Assembly (NCBI GenBank): GCA_963969495.1 | Contig: OZ018330.1 | Span: 71,091,637-71,155,636 of the forward strand | Direction: 5' to 3' | Length of the DNA: 64,000 nt | DNA from: Ceratothoa steindachneri | Lineage: Eukaryota; Arthropoda; Malacostraca; Isopoda; Cymothoidae | Part shown: positions 22,844 to 34,280 of the stretch, one piece after another | Layout of the letters: each line of letters starts with the position of its first letter | Numbering within the stretch: position 1 is the stretch's first letter | The notes under the pieces: generated by a model | Databases searched by the model: none | What the model was told of the DNA's origin: nothing | What the model saw: the letters and a program-made list of their open reading frames with translations, nothing else | Translations under genes and position numbers: made by a program

Positions 22844-25344
22844 CCGATGATAATTTAATTTCAAATCTAAGTGTAGGAGATAAGTTTGGTAATAGTAACT
22901 ATAATGTCATATATTTTAATATGAACGTACCATGCAACAAAATAAAATTATGCATTCCCAAGTTAGATTAAAAAGATCTAGTATGGAGGGGTTAAAAGGG
23001 AACTTAAGTAATTATAAACAAAGTTTCGCAATATAAATGAAATCTGGATTAATTACAAAGAAAATCTACTGAACAAACATTCGCAATTCATTTCATCAAA
23101 ACCCTGGGAATTGGTCTTAACACCAACCACAATGACTAATAAAAGAAGTTAAAAAAAAGAACTAGAGACAGACAGAGCTTACAAGGTACTCAAATATAAT
23201 AACTCTTACTGCAACAAAGAAAATATATCCAAATAAAAAGAAAATCGAAACGGAAATTAAAAAAGCCAAGCGAAATGAAGATATTATAGCAGCCTTAAAT
23301 TGTAAGTTAAACAACAAAGAATTCTTCGAAATCTTAAATAGTAGGAAACCGATCAAAAATTGCATTTGAGATATCAAAGATAAGAATGGCGTTTTGCAGT
23401 TAAATAATGTAATTTAGCTACTGCATTTATCTAGTACTTTGAAACGGTATTCACCAATGATAAATCTAACATTAGTCATACACGAAACGGCGGATATTCT
23501 GGCAATAATACTCTAGAACCACTAAAGGTGCATAGTCAATGGTATTAAGAGGCTCATCGATAAAAAAAAACAAGGTCTGCTGATCAAGAAGTCGCGTGCT
23601 CTCACGAATTCTTATTTATGAGCTTACGACCTTCAAAACTTTCAATAATTCCAGCACTAACCTTGGGAGGACTTTGGCAATTCTATCATTCGAAAGAGAA
23701 TTTAAAACAATATAAGGGTTTCAAGTTTCGTTAGAATCGGCCGAATAGTTATGATGTTATTGCCAAAACAAAATAATTCCCTGGATAACCTCGGGAGGAC
23801 TTTGGAAATTATATCATCCGAAGGAGAATGTAAATCAACATAAGCATTTAAAATTTCGTTAGAATCAGCCAAATAGTTACAATGTTATTACAAAAACAAA
23901 AACAAAACAAAACGAGGACCAACCGACATAGTGAAATGTAGAGTCGCCTGCGATTAGACTCGAACGCGACTAATATATTACCTAGTCCCTACATAATCTT
24001 TACAAGGGTCATATAGCCGAACAAGTAACACAAATGTTTAATCTTTCCCTCGAAAGTAAAGTTGTCCCAGAAAATTAGAAATTGGCTATATATAAAAAGG
24101 TGGCAAAAAGTCTGCCAGCAATTACCTGTCAATAAGCTTAACATCGGTAGTAAATAAAATGATCGAGTGCCTTTATCACAGATAAAATAGTTAAACTTAT
24201 TGAAGTGAATAAATTATTACGTGACTCTCAACACGGCTTTAGAAAAATGTATCGTGTTGAACTAATCTTGTAGAATTTTTCCACTACATTAACTCAGTAT
24301 ATGATATACATCAAGGTCAGCTGATATTTTTTATTCAGATTTTCAAAGAACATTTGACAAAGAAACACATGCCAAGTTAATGACAAGAATCCAAACAATA
24401 GAAATTATTGGAAACTTTACAAACTAGGTCGAGAGTTGGCTTACTAATGGCGGAGATTAGTAATCAATGGTTAAGCATCTGATTGGATACCTGTTAGTAG
24501 TAGAGTTCCACAGTGTACAGTGTTGCGGCCATTACTCTTTATTATACATGTAAACGATATTGACATCGGATTGCTATCAAAGATTTTGAAATTTTCTCAT
24601 GATTGTAAGTTCGGGAAAAGGTATAATATTGATCATGTGGTTCGTTGGTATGTTAAGTAGTATTTGACATTAAACTTAGAGTAGTATAAAGTAGTACATA
24701 GAGGCAGCAAAAATCGCAAAGCTAAATACAGGATATCTGATATGAAAATGACATCACCGAAAAAGAAAAAAATCTATGCATATCCAGCTAGGTATAGAGG
24801 GGGAGAAGAAAGCCATAAATATACTAAGCAATATTAAAAGGCAATTTTAGCTACAAAAAGGAAACAATAATCTCGAAAACGAATAATGTACTCATGAGGC
24901 CCCAGCTGGAGTATGTGCACATATTTGGTCGCTATATTTAAGAAATGATATTAAGAGATTGTAAAGGGTTCAAACCAGAGTGACAAATTTATTTCAATTT
25001 CAAGAAATTACAATCAGGAAACGCGACTAGAAAAGTTAAGCTTATTCATCCTAGAAATTAGATGTATTTTGAAAGGAATAAAAAGTTCGACCACTCGAGC
25101 TAGTTTGAAATAAATAGAAATATTGCGCATAACAATGGCATGAAGTTTGTTCCCAAACAGTTTAAAGTTTACTGGTTTTAGTCCTCATATCGAGCGATGG
25201 AGCTTCTCAAGTGGACAGTTTAGAACAATTCTGTAGAAACTTCTTTTCGTATAGAATAGTTAGAGTGTAAAATTGGCTGACGGAAGAAATAGTTTTGATT
25301 AAAACAGTATAAACCTTAAAAAAAATTATACAAAGTTATCAGAA
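22844..25344 (+). mobile_element. Fossil CR1-like LINE (endonuclease end to RT C-terminus)
   Basis: The reading starts in the end of the endonuclease (NLISNLSVGDKFGN, then NVIYFNMNVPCNK). It passes through NNKEFFEILNSRKPIKN and LSISLTSVV, the RT core and a C-terminal FKRRL-like region. It is related to the LINE at 34,281-36,311 but far more decayed, with many stops. A 382-bp repeat interrupts it at 23,589-23,970. An hAT element inserted at its 3' end, so its tail probably resumes at 36,751. Confidence 0.75.
23589..23970 (+). repeat. Interspersed repeat family X, copy 1
   Basis: The sequence runs from AAGTCGCGTGCTCTCAC to a GAGTCGCCTGCG edge. Copy 2 lies inverted at 57,964-58,340 and aligns over the whole length. 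Two tandem units of about 130 bp lie inside, each with 'AGGACTTTGG(A/C)AATT.TATCATTCGAAAGAGAAT' wording. The insertion splits the fossil LINE exactly between the residues corresponding to SADQE and its following segment. No ORF. Non-autonomous; class unknown. Confidence 0.85.
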
Positions 25345-25352
25345 ACTTAAAG

Positions 25353-25412
25353 TAGGGCTGCACCGATATATCGGTATCGGTTAAGCAAATATCAGCCGAT
25401 AACCGATATCTA
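25353..25412. repeat. hAT left terminal and subterminal repeats
   Basis: After the 16-bp terminal repeat, CCGAT/ATCGG motifs recur at least five times within about 50 bases (CACCGATATATCGG, TATCGG, GCCGATAACCGATATC). The right end has the same motifs at 36,699-36,735. Such subterminal arrays are normally transposase binding sites in hAT elements. Confidence 0.8.
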
Positions 25413-25419
25413 ACATTAA

Positions 25420-26480
25420 AACATTTGTAACTTCAAGACCACTCAAGTTCAATGTTCATTACTTTATAGAGAAGAGGGTTTGGTGTTCGTCAATGAATGA
25501 GTGATTTTCCAATGATTATTTATCGGCAAGAGGGTTTTATTAGACTTTGGTTTGCTGCATGTTCCTCATGTTTTACGGTTGCATTGCCACATTCCTTTGT
25601 TCCGTATCAAGTGATTTTGAATTATAATTTTGGATTATACATATTTCCCCTTTTAATCTGAATTATGTGTGATATGTTGATATAAATGATTATATGGTAT
25701 GAAAAGTCAGTATTAATTAGAAATTTAGATTTATTGAAAGTTAAATGTTATTAACACTAAACAATTCATAATAATATAGTACATGATATTTAAAGTTGAA
25801 CTTAAAATTTAGTATTCGAAATCAAATAATTTGAGGTTATAATGAGAGAAGAGCAGTTGTTCTCCATGTTCGGATGTTAATCTATAGGGTCGCTTATTAC
25901 GGGGCCGGCGTAAGTAGGCCTTGTTTTGATTGCAAGGCGATCCTATAACGGTTTGATAAAGTGGCTTGCTTACAGGTTTCATGACGTATGGTCCGAGGGT
26001 ATTAACCGATCAAGGTTTGTAAGTAAAAGGCTCCTTTGATAAGGAATTAAACACTTGTATTTTTATACCACTTTGAAATGTTTACACTTACGGTAAAGGT
26101 TTAATTTGCGCAACGGAATATTTTAAATCGAGTTATAATGGCAAGAGCAAGAATAATGGAGATTTGCAGAGCGGTGAATTAAGAATCTAATAATTAATCA
26201 ATGAATAACTAAATGAATCAATCAATAACACTAGCCAACAAATTTTAACTTTGTCTCTGCTACGTGAGTAAATGTTGTTGTAACTAACTAATTTTGGTGC
26301 GCTGATTCCAAATCTATGGCTCACTTTGTCACCTTGGATCAATTAATGATATAATTATTACGAGTTTGAGAAGAATGAGACGTTTCTGGGCAAAGGTTTG
26401 GAATCGGGACACCCTATTTGGCATTATGTACGTCTTTTTGCAGACCCAGACAAGATATGTAATACATATAAAAGAAGTAG
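25420..26480. other. hAT interior, no recognised gene
   Basis: AT-rich sequence between the left end of the hAT element and the 3' end of the passenger gene. No coding similarity was seen. It may hold the 3' UTR of the passenger gene. Confidence 0.4.
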
Positions 26481-28640
26481 TACTTACCTAACTATAAATT
26501 TCTTCAAAAATGTTTGAACTCTTCCTCTTGCGCTTGTACGTAGATATAGGATCTTCCCATTCTAGGAACCAGCAGTAGTCACCCATCATGTTTTCGTTGA
26601 AGCAGCCTTGATACCTGCTTTAGATCATTGCGATATCTCGGTGGAACCTTTTCCCATGTTCGTCACTAATATCATTCATATTAGATGGATAGAAATCTAG
26701 ACGCGAATGCAAGAAATGCATCTTAAGAGACATCCCACACCCCATTCGTTTTTAAGCCTTTAGCATGTTGTCCATTAGTTCTTTATAGTTTTCAGCCCTA
26801 TGATTACCAAGGAAGTTCTGCACTACATGGACAAATGAATTCCATGCTGCCAACTCAAGTGAAGTTAGTTTATTTCTGAACTCCCTGTCACGTATCAATT
26901 CTCTGATCTTGACCCTACAAAAATGCCAGCTTTAAGTTTAGCATCGGTTTTCTTTGAACCAAATTTCTCTTTGAGATACTGGAATCCATCAGAATCATAG
27001 GCCATTGCTTTGAAAAAATTCGTAATAAGTCCAAGTTGGATATGAAGTGGTGGAAGGTATACTCTTCTCTAGATGTACCAAAGGCATGTGCTTCAATTGT
27101 ATCGGCCAACTATGTGTTCTTCTCTTTCAGGCCACTTTTTGACAATATAATGATTCCTGTCGTCACGGCTGTTCCATATGCATAAGAAGCACATATTCTT
27201 TGTATATCCTAGCTGCAGTCCAAGAAGTAAATAAATTACATCTAGATCGCCACATATATTCCAGTTATGATGCGAATAATGAACACCTTCCAAAATAAAT
27301 TTCATTGAATCATATTTCTCTATCATCCTAACAATAAGTGCGAAGGAATTAAAGGTTTTTTGGTACCATTGTGTAGCAACACAGTTTTGAGGCTAGCAGT
27401 GCTTCCATCGATGAATAGTCTCAATTCATCAGGTAAATGCTCGTTTCTTAGCTGATTTATGAGGCCATTAACATAAGTACAGAAACAAGTACCATCTTCT
27501 CCTTTATAGAAGCAGCTAGATCTCATGGACCAACAGTTCTGCGTTCTCCTTTGACAATGACAAATGACTCACAAAATCATTCAATCTTTCTTGATTTATC
27601 AACTGGATCTTCTTTTAACATAATTTCACGGATGACAAAAGCCACACGGGCCTATCAAAGTTCAACCGCATTTGCCAAAACCGACCCACAAAATGCATCC
27701 ATAGGATTGTGTCAGATCATGCTTCTACAATATACAATTATAACCATACACAGTAATATGTCAAAAACAAAAAGCATCATCATCAAGACTCGTCAAAATC
27801 CAAATCAATCATAATATACAATAATAAAAAACTGCATCCACAGAAATAAGTCCAGAATACCCTTTAAAGTTAACCTTCCATCCCCATATAATATATCTAA
27901 TCTACGTTTGAAAACATTCAAATTTGGAGTGTCTACCTTATCAGATGGCAAACTATTCCAGTAATCTACCACTCTATTGGTGAAAAAATATTTTCTAACA
28001 TTCAACCTGCACCTCCGTTTTTTTAATTTTTAAATGGTGACCCCTAGTCCTATTACTACCTTCCAACTCAAATAACTTGCTAAAATCCAACTTATGCATA
28101 CCAGAACAGATTTTATGAAGTGCAATCATATCTCCCCTCACACATCTTATCTCAAATGAGAACATATTTAGTATCCTCAGCCTATCTTCATATTCAAGGT
28201 GCTTCCTCCTCTTCATGCGACGAAACATCTTCTTTAACTGCACTAGCTGAGGAAATGGGATTGGCATCTCCGTATTATGGGGACTGGTTTTATAGCTGAC
28301 TTACAATCTGGATATACAATTTTTTACTTGTTCTTATTTGAAAATCCCACAATATTTGTCATACAAAAGTAGCAATCAAAAACATGATTTGGTGGCTCAC
28401 GCCACACCATTGGTACAGCAAAAGGCATACCCTTCCGTTTGCATTTAACCACTGTGTGATCCCCGTATAACACAGAGTACAATATTTGTGAGGTGCCCAG
28501 GGCTTGTATTGGTCACCAACTTTACAACCAAATTTATAATTGTATGCAGTTTCACTCTTTTAGCAAATTTTTTTCCGCTGGTTGCTTGGAGTATATCTTC
28601 CACAGATATAACAAATGTTGTCTGGGCTATTTATACATCT
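26480..28640 (-). pseudogene. Passenger gene of the hAT element: multicopy arthropod/cnidarian family of unknown function
   Basis: Minus-strand pieces follow a protein family I recall as multicopy, uncharacterised, in arthropods and Hydra. In order: NPDNICYICG-type Cys motif (28.6 kb), VGDQYKPWAPHKYCTLC, PMVWREPPNHVFDCYFC, PIPFPQLVQLKKMF, then a LINE interruption. It resumes with NDFVSHLSLSKENAELL, ELRLFIDGSTASLKTVLLHN, NWNICGDLDVIYLLLGLQLG, YTKNMCFLCIWNSRDDRNHY, LTSLELAAWNSFVHVVQNF, LGNHRAENYKEL, MSLKMHFLHSRLDFYPSN, SDEHGKRFHRDI and NENMMGDYCWFLEW. Several frameshifts and stops make it non-coding now. CxxC motifs at the N-terminus suggest zinc binding. Acidic residues in LFID, CGDLD and SDEHG recur in order. 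No function is assigned. Confidence 0.7.
27800..28230 (-). mobile_element. 5'-truncated CR1-like LINE fragment inside the passenger gene
   Basis: It reads EYEDRLRILNMFSFEIRCVR, GDMIALHKI, RTRGHHLKIKK, then (next frame) RKYFFTNRVVDYWNSLPSDK and LNVFKRRLD. This is the C-terminal end of a CR1-type reverse transcriptase ('Y.eRLr.L.lfsle.RR.RGdmI...kI', 'FfsqRvv..WN.LP...v.a.....Fk.rLd'). It sits between the PFPQLVQLKKMF segment and the rest of the passenger gene on the same strand. The exact edges and target duplication are not certain. Confidence 0.75.
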
Positions 28641-29064
28641 TTGCCAATTCATGTTTTCAACTTAGTTTGTATATATCCTGTTATATACTTTTCCTCACTC
28701 TTATTTCATTTACAAATTAATTGAGAGATAAATCCGAAAGAAAAATGCAATTAATCACTGTATGTAAATACCGTTTCAACACCACTACTATAATGGTTAA
28801 ATTTGAGAACGTGTTAAAGCAGGAACCAAACTCACACAACACATCCTCTCACTACGGTAGCCAAAGCAACACTGCCCATATGTGTAACTAAAGAGTGTGT
28901 GTGTAACTCAGGAACCTTACGTGATAGAACAATTTTGATTACAGATTCGGAATCAGCATGCACGATTTAGTATAAATCACAAACTAATACCCAATTAGCA
29001 AAATCATTGTTGACTAGTGTAATATGTCAATAATCATCATGTGAATGAAATGTTCTCTTACTCG

Positions 29065-29190
29065 TATTTATACCAGGCACCATTTTGGATACGACGCGTA
29101 GCTCCGCCTTCCTTGGGTCACTAAGGGGATGCTTAGCTACCTAACAATCGTGCGGAGCCTGTGATTGGTTGGAGTCTAGCCTGTGATTGG
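29065..29190 (-). promoter_or_regulatory. Promoter-like block: two CCAAT boxes and a TATA box
   Basis: Read on the minus strand, AGCCAATCACAGGCT (to 29,191) and ACCAATCACAGGCT (to about 29,170) form two CCAAT boxes 22 bp apart. About 92 and 114 bp downstream is TATAAATA at 29,072-29,065. The first recognisable passenger-gene codons start about 430 bp further on. The layout is a standard RNA polymerase II promoter; it is inferred from motifs only. Confidence 0.45.
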
Positions 29191-29530
29191 CTGAAATTTT
29201 CCACTTCGTATCTTAATTTGGGAGTCTCTCTCCTGCGAGGGTATCACAGAGACTCCGTTTGCTTAAAGCTACAAGATCATCTTATCAAATTTTACATTAA
29301 GGTGAAATATCTTTTGTCGCCGATCCTGTTCCCCATTCCAGACAGCTTTGATTACTCTGTTTGCCCATCTGCTCTTGCAGTTGGGTGCGATAGCCTTAAA
29401 TTGTAGGCGGGTTTCACTTCAGACGTTCTAATCAGATTCCGCTGGTTCATAAACTGTCTCCAAACGACCTTATTTTATTGCTCCTACCATTCTATCTTTG
29501 ATACTTCGACCTGGAAAAATGTGTATTTAT

Positions 29531-29534
<4 letters not shown>

Positions 29535-29610
<76 letters not shown>
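29535..29610. repeat. Microsatellite (TC)n with short (TG)n
   Basis: About 76 bases of pure TC followed by TGTGTGTGTG. Lies inside the hAT element. Confidence 0.95.
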
Positions 29611-29613
<3 letters not shown>

Positions 29614-30430
29614 TGTGTGTGTGCAGTGATTGTACACTACAAATCTACTTCTTGTTGCTTCGTATATATCTTCTCCTTTGTTGAAGAGCCTTTCACTGTC
29701 AACTGAAGAAAATGATTTACATAGGTATTTTTTAGCAAGATTTGGAAGGAATCCTAAACCGAATGTTTCTTCGTAGCTCTTCCACTAGTTGAATGGACAT
29801 TCTGTACGTGCCAGTGGAGGAAGATTGAAGTAGGCTGGTATCTCTTTTATGGTGGAAAGACATAATTTTTAATTAAATGCTTGCAAAATCTGGAAATTTA
29901 TTATACATAATTATAGACATTATTTAATTAAACTAAATTACCTAAAGGGTTTGATTTGTGTTTAAAATGATTAAATGTAATCGTAGCATTTAGTTAAGAT
30001 TTGTTCTAGTTTTGGATGTTACCGACCAAAAAGTATAACTTCAATATACATACGACATATAAATGATTATATTACTTGCCACAGATATATAAGAGAGAAC
30101 ATATTAAATATTAGTATTATGCATTTTAAATATAAACTCAGAGAAGGCAATTGTGATCACGGTCTTGTCTTTGACGTTCTTCAGACTGTCTGAATGAGCA
30201 GTCCGTCTTTCTTAACGAAAGCTGCTTCAAACACTGGATTATCCAACATATCCCTCAGTGTGTGAATGTTATGTTGTTGGCATTGGTGGTTGTGTGCTGT
30301 TCAGTCTTTTAGTGTATGTTTTATTGTGTGTGGTTCTGAGCACAGGGTAACAAACTATTAAGTACATAAAAAGTTATAAACTAATTAGAACTATTCTTTT
30401 TTAACTCTTACCTCGTTTCACTCAGCTCCT
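29611..30430. other. hAT interior, expected transposase C-terminus not recognised
   Basis: This segment should hold the C-terminal dimerisation domain of the hAT transposase, but no hATC pattern was recognised. It is AT-rich with many stops on the minus strand. Confidence 0.35.
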
Positions 30431-32080
30431 TAATTTTTTTACTTCTGCAGGAACTTTCTGAAATGGTTTGAGGGACTTCAGATTTTTTTTCATCGAATAG
30501 TTCCTCTGAAATTTGTAGTTTAATTTTTTTGTTATCGGGTACCTTTGAATGTTCTGTTTCATTTCCGTCCCTATCCTGTTCACTTTCATCTTCTGAGATT
30601 GAACCGATTATCTTGCATTACAAATCAGAGTTCACAATATTTCAGTTTGTAAGAATAAGTTTCTTATTTCGTTTGTATGTTTCAAATATTTCAAGGAAAT
30701 CTCTTTGGAGCTCATTTACAATTGTCTGTATACCAGTAATAGTTTGAGTTGAGCAATCGAGGTAATTCTGCATTGCCACAATAAAAGGAATGATCAAAGA
30801 AAGAGTAGCATTATTGAAAATAATTTCTCGAGTGATAATTTCTCAATTTCTTAAGACTATAACAACGTTTTCAGCCAATTCCCATTGATTGTTCCTTAAG
30901 CAGGATTGCTTCTATGTGGCGCAAAATAGAATAATTGCTTTCCAACTTGCTAAAAGTTGAGTTCCATTTTGTGGAGATGTCTTGAATCAAGCAATGCTTT
31001 GAAAGATCTGTTTCTGTAACATTTCAAGAGTCTACAATTATGTTCCTTGCAATAGCCAAGATATGACTAACAGTCTGTTGTTGTTTAAATAATTGATCCT
31101 GAATGCAGAGTTGTAATGTATGAATAGCACAGCTTATGACACGAAATTCATCAAAATCACACTTTAATAGCAAGTTTCATGTTGGCAGCATCATCAGTTA
31201 TGATCATGTGAATCTTTTTTTTTGGCATCTTGAATTGATTTAGTGAGTCTTACAATAAATTTATCAATATTTTATCTTCTGTGTGTGTTCATGGAAAATG
31301 TAAAGCTTTCAACACTACTGTTTTTTTTAATGTAATCATCTTCAATCTAATGTGCTGTTAAACTTATGAATGGGTGCAAATTATGATCAGTCGTCCATAT
31401 GTCGGAAGTTAAAGTCAAATGGTCTACATTTTGTAAGACATTTTCAAGTTTCTGACAAGTTTTTCATATATTCCAGGAACAATTGTGTCAAGAAAAGTAT
31501 CTTCTAGATGGAATTTTATATCTTGTTTCTAAGTGATTTATCAGCCTCTAAAATCCAACATCTTTCACACTAGAATATGGCTGTATATCAACACACATTA
31601 GTTCTACCATAAAATTATGAATTTTTAAAGATCTTTTTTAATTAATTTTACATTGCATATTTTTTTCTAAAATTGATGCCTGTTTGAAATAAGCCTGTCT
31701 AGTAATCTCTGAATTTTCTGGTTTATCTGCGTCAGATTCTTTGTTGCAAGAAGAGGAAGATTCAGAATAGATATGTTTGTCTGCTTTCTTGGTGTTAGTG
31801 CTGGCAGTTGACACAAAATAATTCTCCATTCTATTTTTTTAGGATATACCTCTATCAGCTTGCGAGTTTGCATCTTCCAAAAGGTTTTCTATATTAGTAT
31901 CTATATTTAAGGTGATGGTTCTTCAGTTGGATTTTCAAATTGGATGTAGTCATTTTTTTTTATCACTAAAACCGCGAGAAACTTCCTTTTCACAAATTAT
32001 ACATTTTGCCTTATTTGAATTTTCCACACTAATATTAAAGTATTTCCCGGCCCCAAACTAGAATTACTACCTTGTTTAAA
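30430..32080 (-). pseudogene. hAT transposase (BED zinc finger, Ac/ZBED type), frame-broken
   Basis: Minus-strand reading starts with a BED finger: NSNKAKCIICEKEVSRG, a frameshift at a run of nine T (31,953-31,961), then TTSNLKIQLKNHH, giving C-x2-C and the His pair. Next come LTLTSDIWTTDHNLHPFISL, KKIHMIITDDAANMKLAIK, CAIHTLQLCIQDQLF and LIQDISTKWNSTFSKLESN. These match the hAT sequence 'ttDiWts....yi.vtaH', 'vtDna.Nm..a', 'C.aHtLqL.v.d' and 'l.qdv.tRWNSty.mler', which include the catalytic Asp region. The C-terminal hATC domain was not found. Stops and frameshifts make it inactive. It belongs to the enclosing element by position. Confidence 0.85.
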
Positions 32081-33012
32081 AAGCTTCATATTTATTAATT
32101 AAAATTAACTAGTTATGCCTAAAGATTAAAAATAAATTTTAATGATTTAAATAATATACCGAATGTTAAGTAAATGAATAAAATAGCTGTAACTGAATGA
32201 CATGTCAAGATGTAAAATACCCGATATCTGGAAACAGGAAACAACAAATAGTTTCAAGATAAACTCTTTTTTTTTCATAAATTAAGTATTACCATCATGA
32301 ACTCCTAGGAAAGCTTTGCAAAAGTATTAATATCATTCAGTTAGAAAAAATAAATTACTGCAATAAAAAAATGCGTTACATCCTTGCAATTTGTTCTCTC
32401 AATGATATTTATAATGCTTTAATAATTGTTAAACTAAGGAAATCAATTAATATATATATATATTAATAAAACCACTGTGAGGAGCGTAGTATTTATTATC
32501 TCGAGACCAGTTTCGGCATGGAGTTTGTTTGTCATGCCATCCCTAGTCGAACATATTTGGAATCTGTCATTGGATTTAACAATTGTTCTGATATACCGGG
32601 TGTCCCAGAAAAAAGTTAACCGTACTTTGAATTAGCATAACTCCAAAACTATTGGAGATTTTGGGGTCCTGCCAAAAGTGTTTTATTTAACAACTATTTA
32701 TCTGTCGAATCTGGGAATTTCATTAAATTCCCTTTTATAATCTTGATACACTAATGGGTTTAGTGGAGGCCATCAAAAATATGTTTGCGCAAGGAAGTAA
32801 AATAATGAAACGAAGCCTAGGAAGACTAGGCCACCATGCACTTTCAAGAGAAGCGTAGGGAACCTAGGTCACTGTGCGATTCTTCAAGCAAAGCCTAGGC
32901 CATTTTACAGTGGTTTTTCAGCCACGCTGTGGTATGGTCTCTTCATTATTGATTACTAAGAAAATCAAGGCATTTCTGTGTAAAAGTTTACTTCCATATA
33001 ACCTTTTTAATT

Positions 33013-34000
33013 ATGCAGTTAACAAAAGATCAACGCGTATTTGTAGTCACAAACTTTTATTAAGACTGGCAGTATTAAACAAGTACAAGATTCATTTGAA
33101 CAACGTTTTCTAGGTCGGCACCCACCAAGTAAGCCCACACTTTGAAAAAAGGTTCGCAAATACCAACATGAAGGAATATGCTTAAATCCAAATAAAGGTC
33201 GTTCGGGTCGTATGAGAACCATAAGAACAACAGAAAATATCGAAAATGTTCAGATGACACTTCTTCAAAATCCACATGTATCAGTCAGACAGAATGGATT
33301 ACAATGGTCAAAGTCATCATTTAAACGCATTATTAAACATGACTTAAAATGGCACCCCTATAAGATGCATGCAAGACACCAGCTTCTTGAAACTGAGTTT
33401 CCTTGTAGATAATTTGTCGAATGGCCTCCCCATAAACTTGCTCGTTTCTTGGAAAACATTGTGATTGGTGACGAGGCAGCCTTTTTCATGAATGTAAAGG
33501 TAAATAGCCAGAACATTCGGCAATATGCGCCGCTGAAACACCCCCCAGCATTCAACTTTGATACACGTATTTGTTAGCGGAAAGTGTCTCTGTGGATGGA
33601 ATATGCGGGAATGGCTATCTTGTCGGCCCATTGTTTTACGAGAATAACTTGAATGGCGCTGCCTACCTGAGCATGGTCAACGAAAGGATCTTCCCGGAAC
33701 TCCGCCAGATTTACGGCAATCAATTCAATAGACTTTGGTGGATTCAGTTCGGCGCACCAGCTCATAGACAGCTTGCTGTAAGAACAAAACTAAGAGAAAC
33801 GTTTGACAACCCCATGCAATTGAATGGCCCCCAAGATCCCCTGCGATTATTTCTTATGGGGATATCTAAAGAATAAAGTGTATTATACTCCACCACAAAG
33901 CATCAACCAGTTAATCAAAAAGCTTGTTCAATCAATGCGATCAAAGGCGCAACTGTGTTTGTTAAGAAATGGAGGACATGTGGAAGGAAACGATGCTTAG
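33013..34000 (+). pseudogene. Mariner-like transposase, frameshifted
   Basis: The start chosen is ATG at 33,013 (MQLTKDQRVFVVTNFYKT), the usual opening of this family. It continues with GRSGRMRTIRTTENI, NPHVSVRQNGLQWSKSSFKR, a VIGDEAAFFMN segment with the first catalytic Asp, NERIFPELRQIYG, IQFGAPAHRQLAVRTKLRE and, after a frame change, EWPPRSPAITSYGDI-type wording. It ends LLRNGGHVEGNDA and a stop. The second catalytic Asp position reads FGAPAH rather than the usual QDGAPAH, and the last region is damaged. About 330 codons, near family length, but with several frameshifts. Inactive. Confidence 0.85.
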
Positions 34001-34280
34001 AAAATTAAAAAATGAATTTGTATTACTCATATGAAGAGGTGTTTTTGTTAAAAATCGATTTAAATATATTTGTTAATTTTAAAGTTTGAAGTTTGATTAT
34101 TCTACTTCCTTGCACAAACATAATTTTGATAGCCTCCACTAAACCCATTAGTGTATCAATATCGTAGAAGGGAATTTAATGAAATTTCTAGAATCGACAG
34201 ATAAATAGTTTCTAAATTTTATTTGTTTTGCAGTACTCAAAAATCGCTAATAAGTTCTGAGGTATACTAATTCAAAGTAC

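Noticed and set aside
23589..23970. CRISPR-like array because of internal repeated units
   Set aside because: Only two diverged units of about 130 bp with no spacers, in a eukaryotic intron. It is an interspersed repeat.
28488..28724. Two overlapping plus-strand open frames of about 75 codons
   Set aside because: They are antisense shadows of the N-terminal part of the passenger gene.
33019..33631. Several minus-strand frames of 60-95 codons
   Set aside because: Antisense shadows of the mariner-like transposase.
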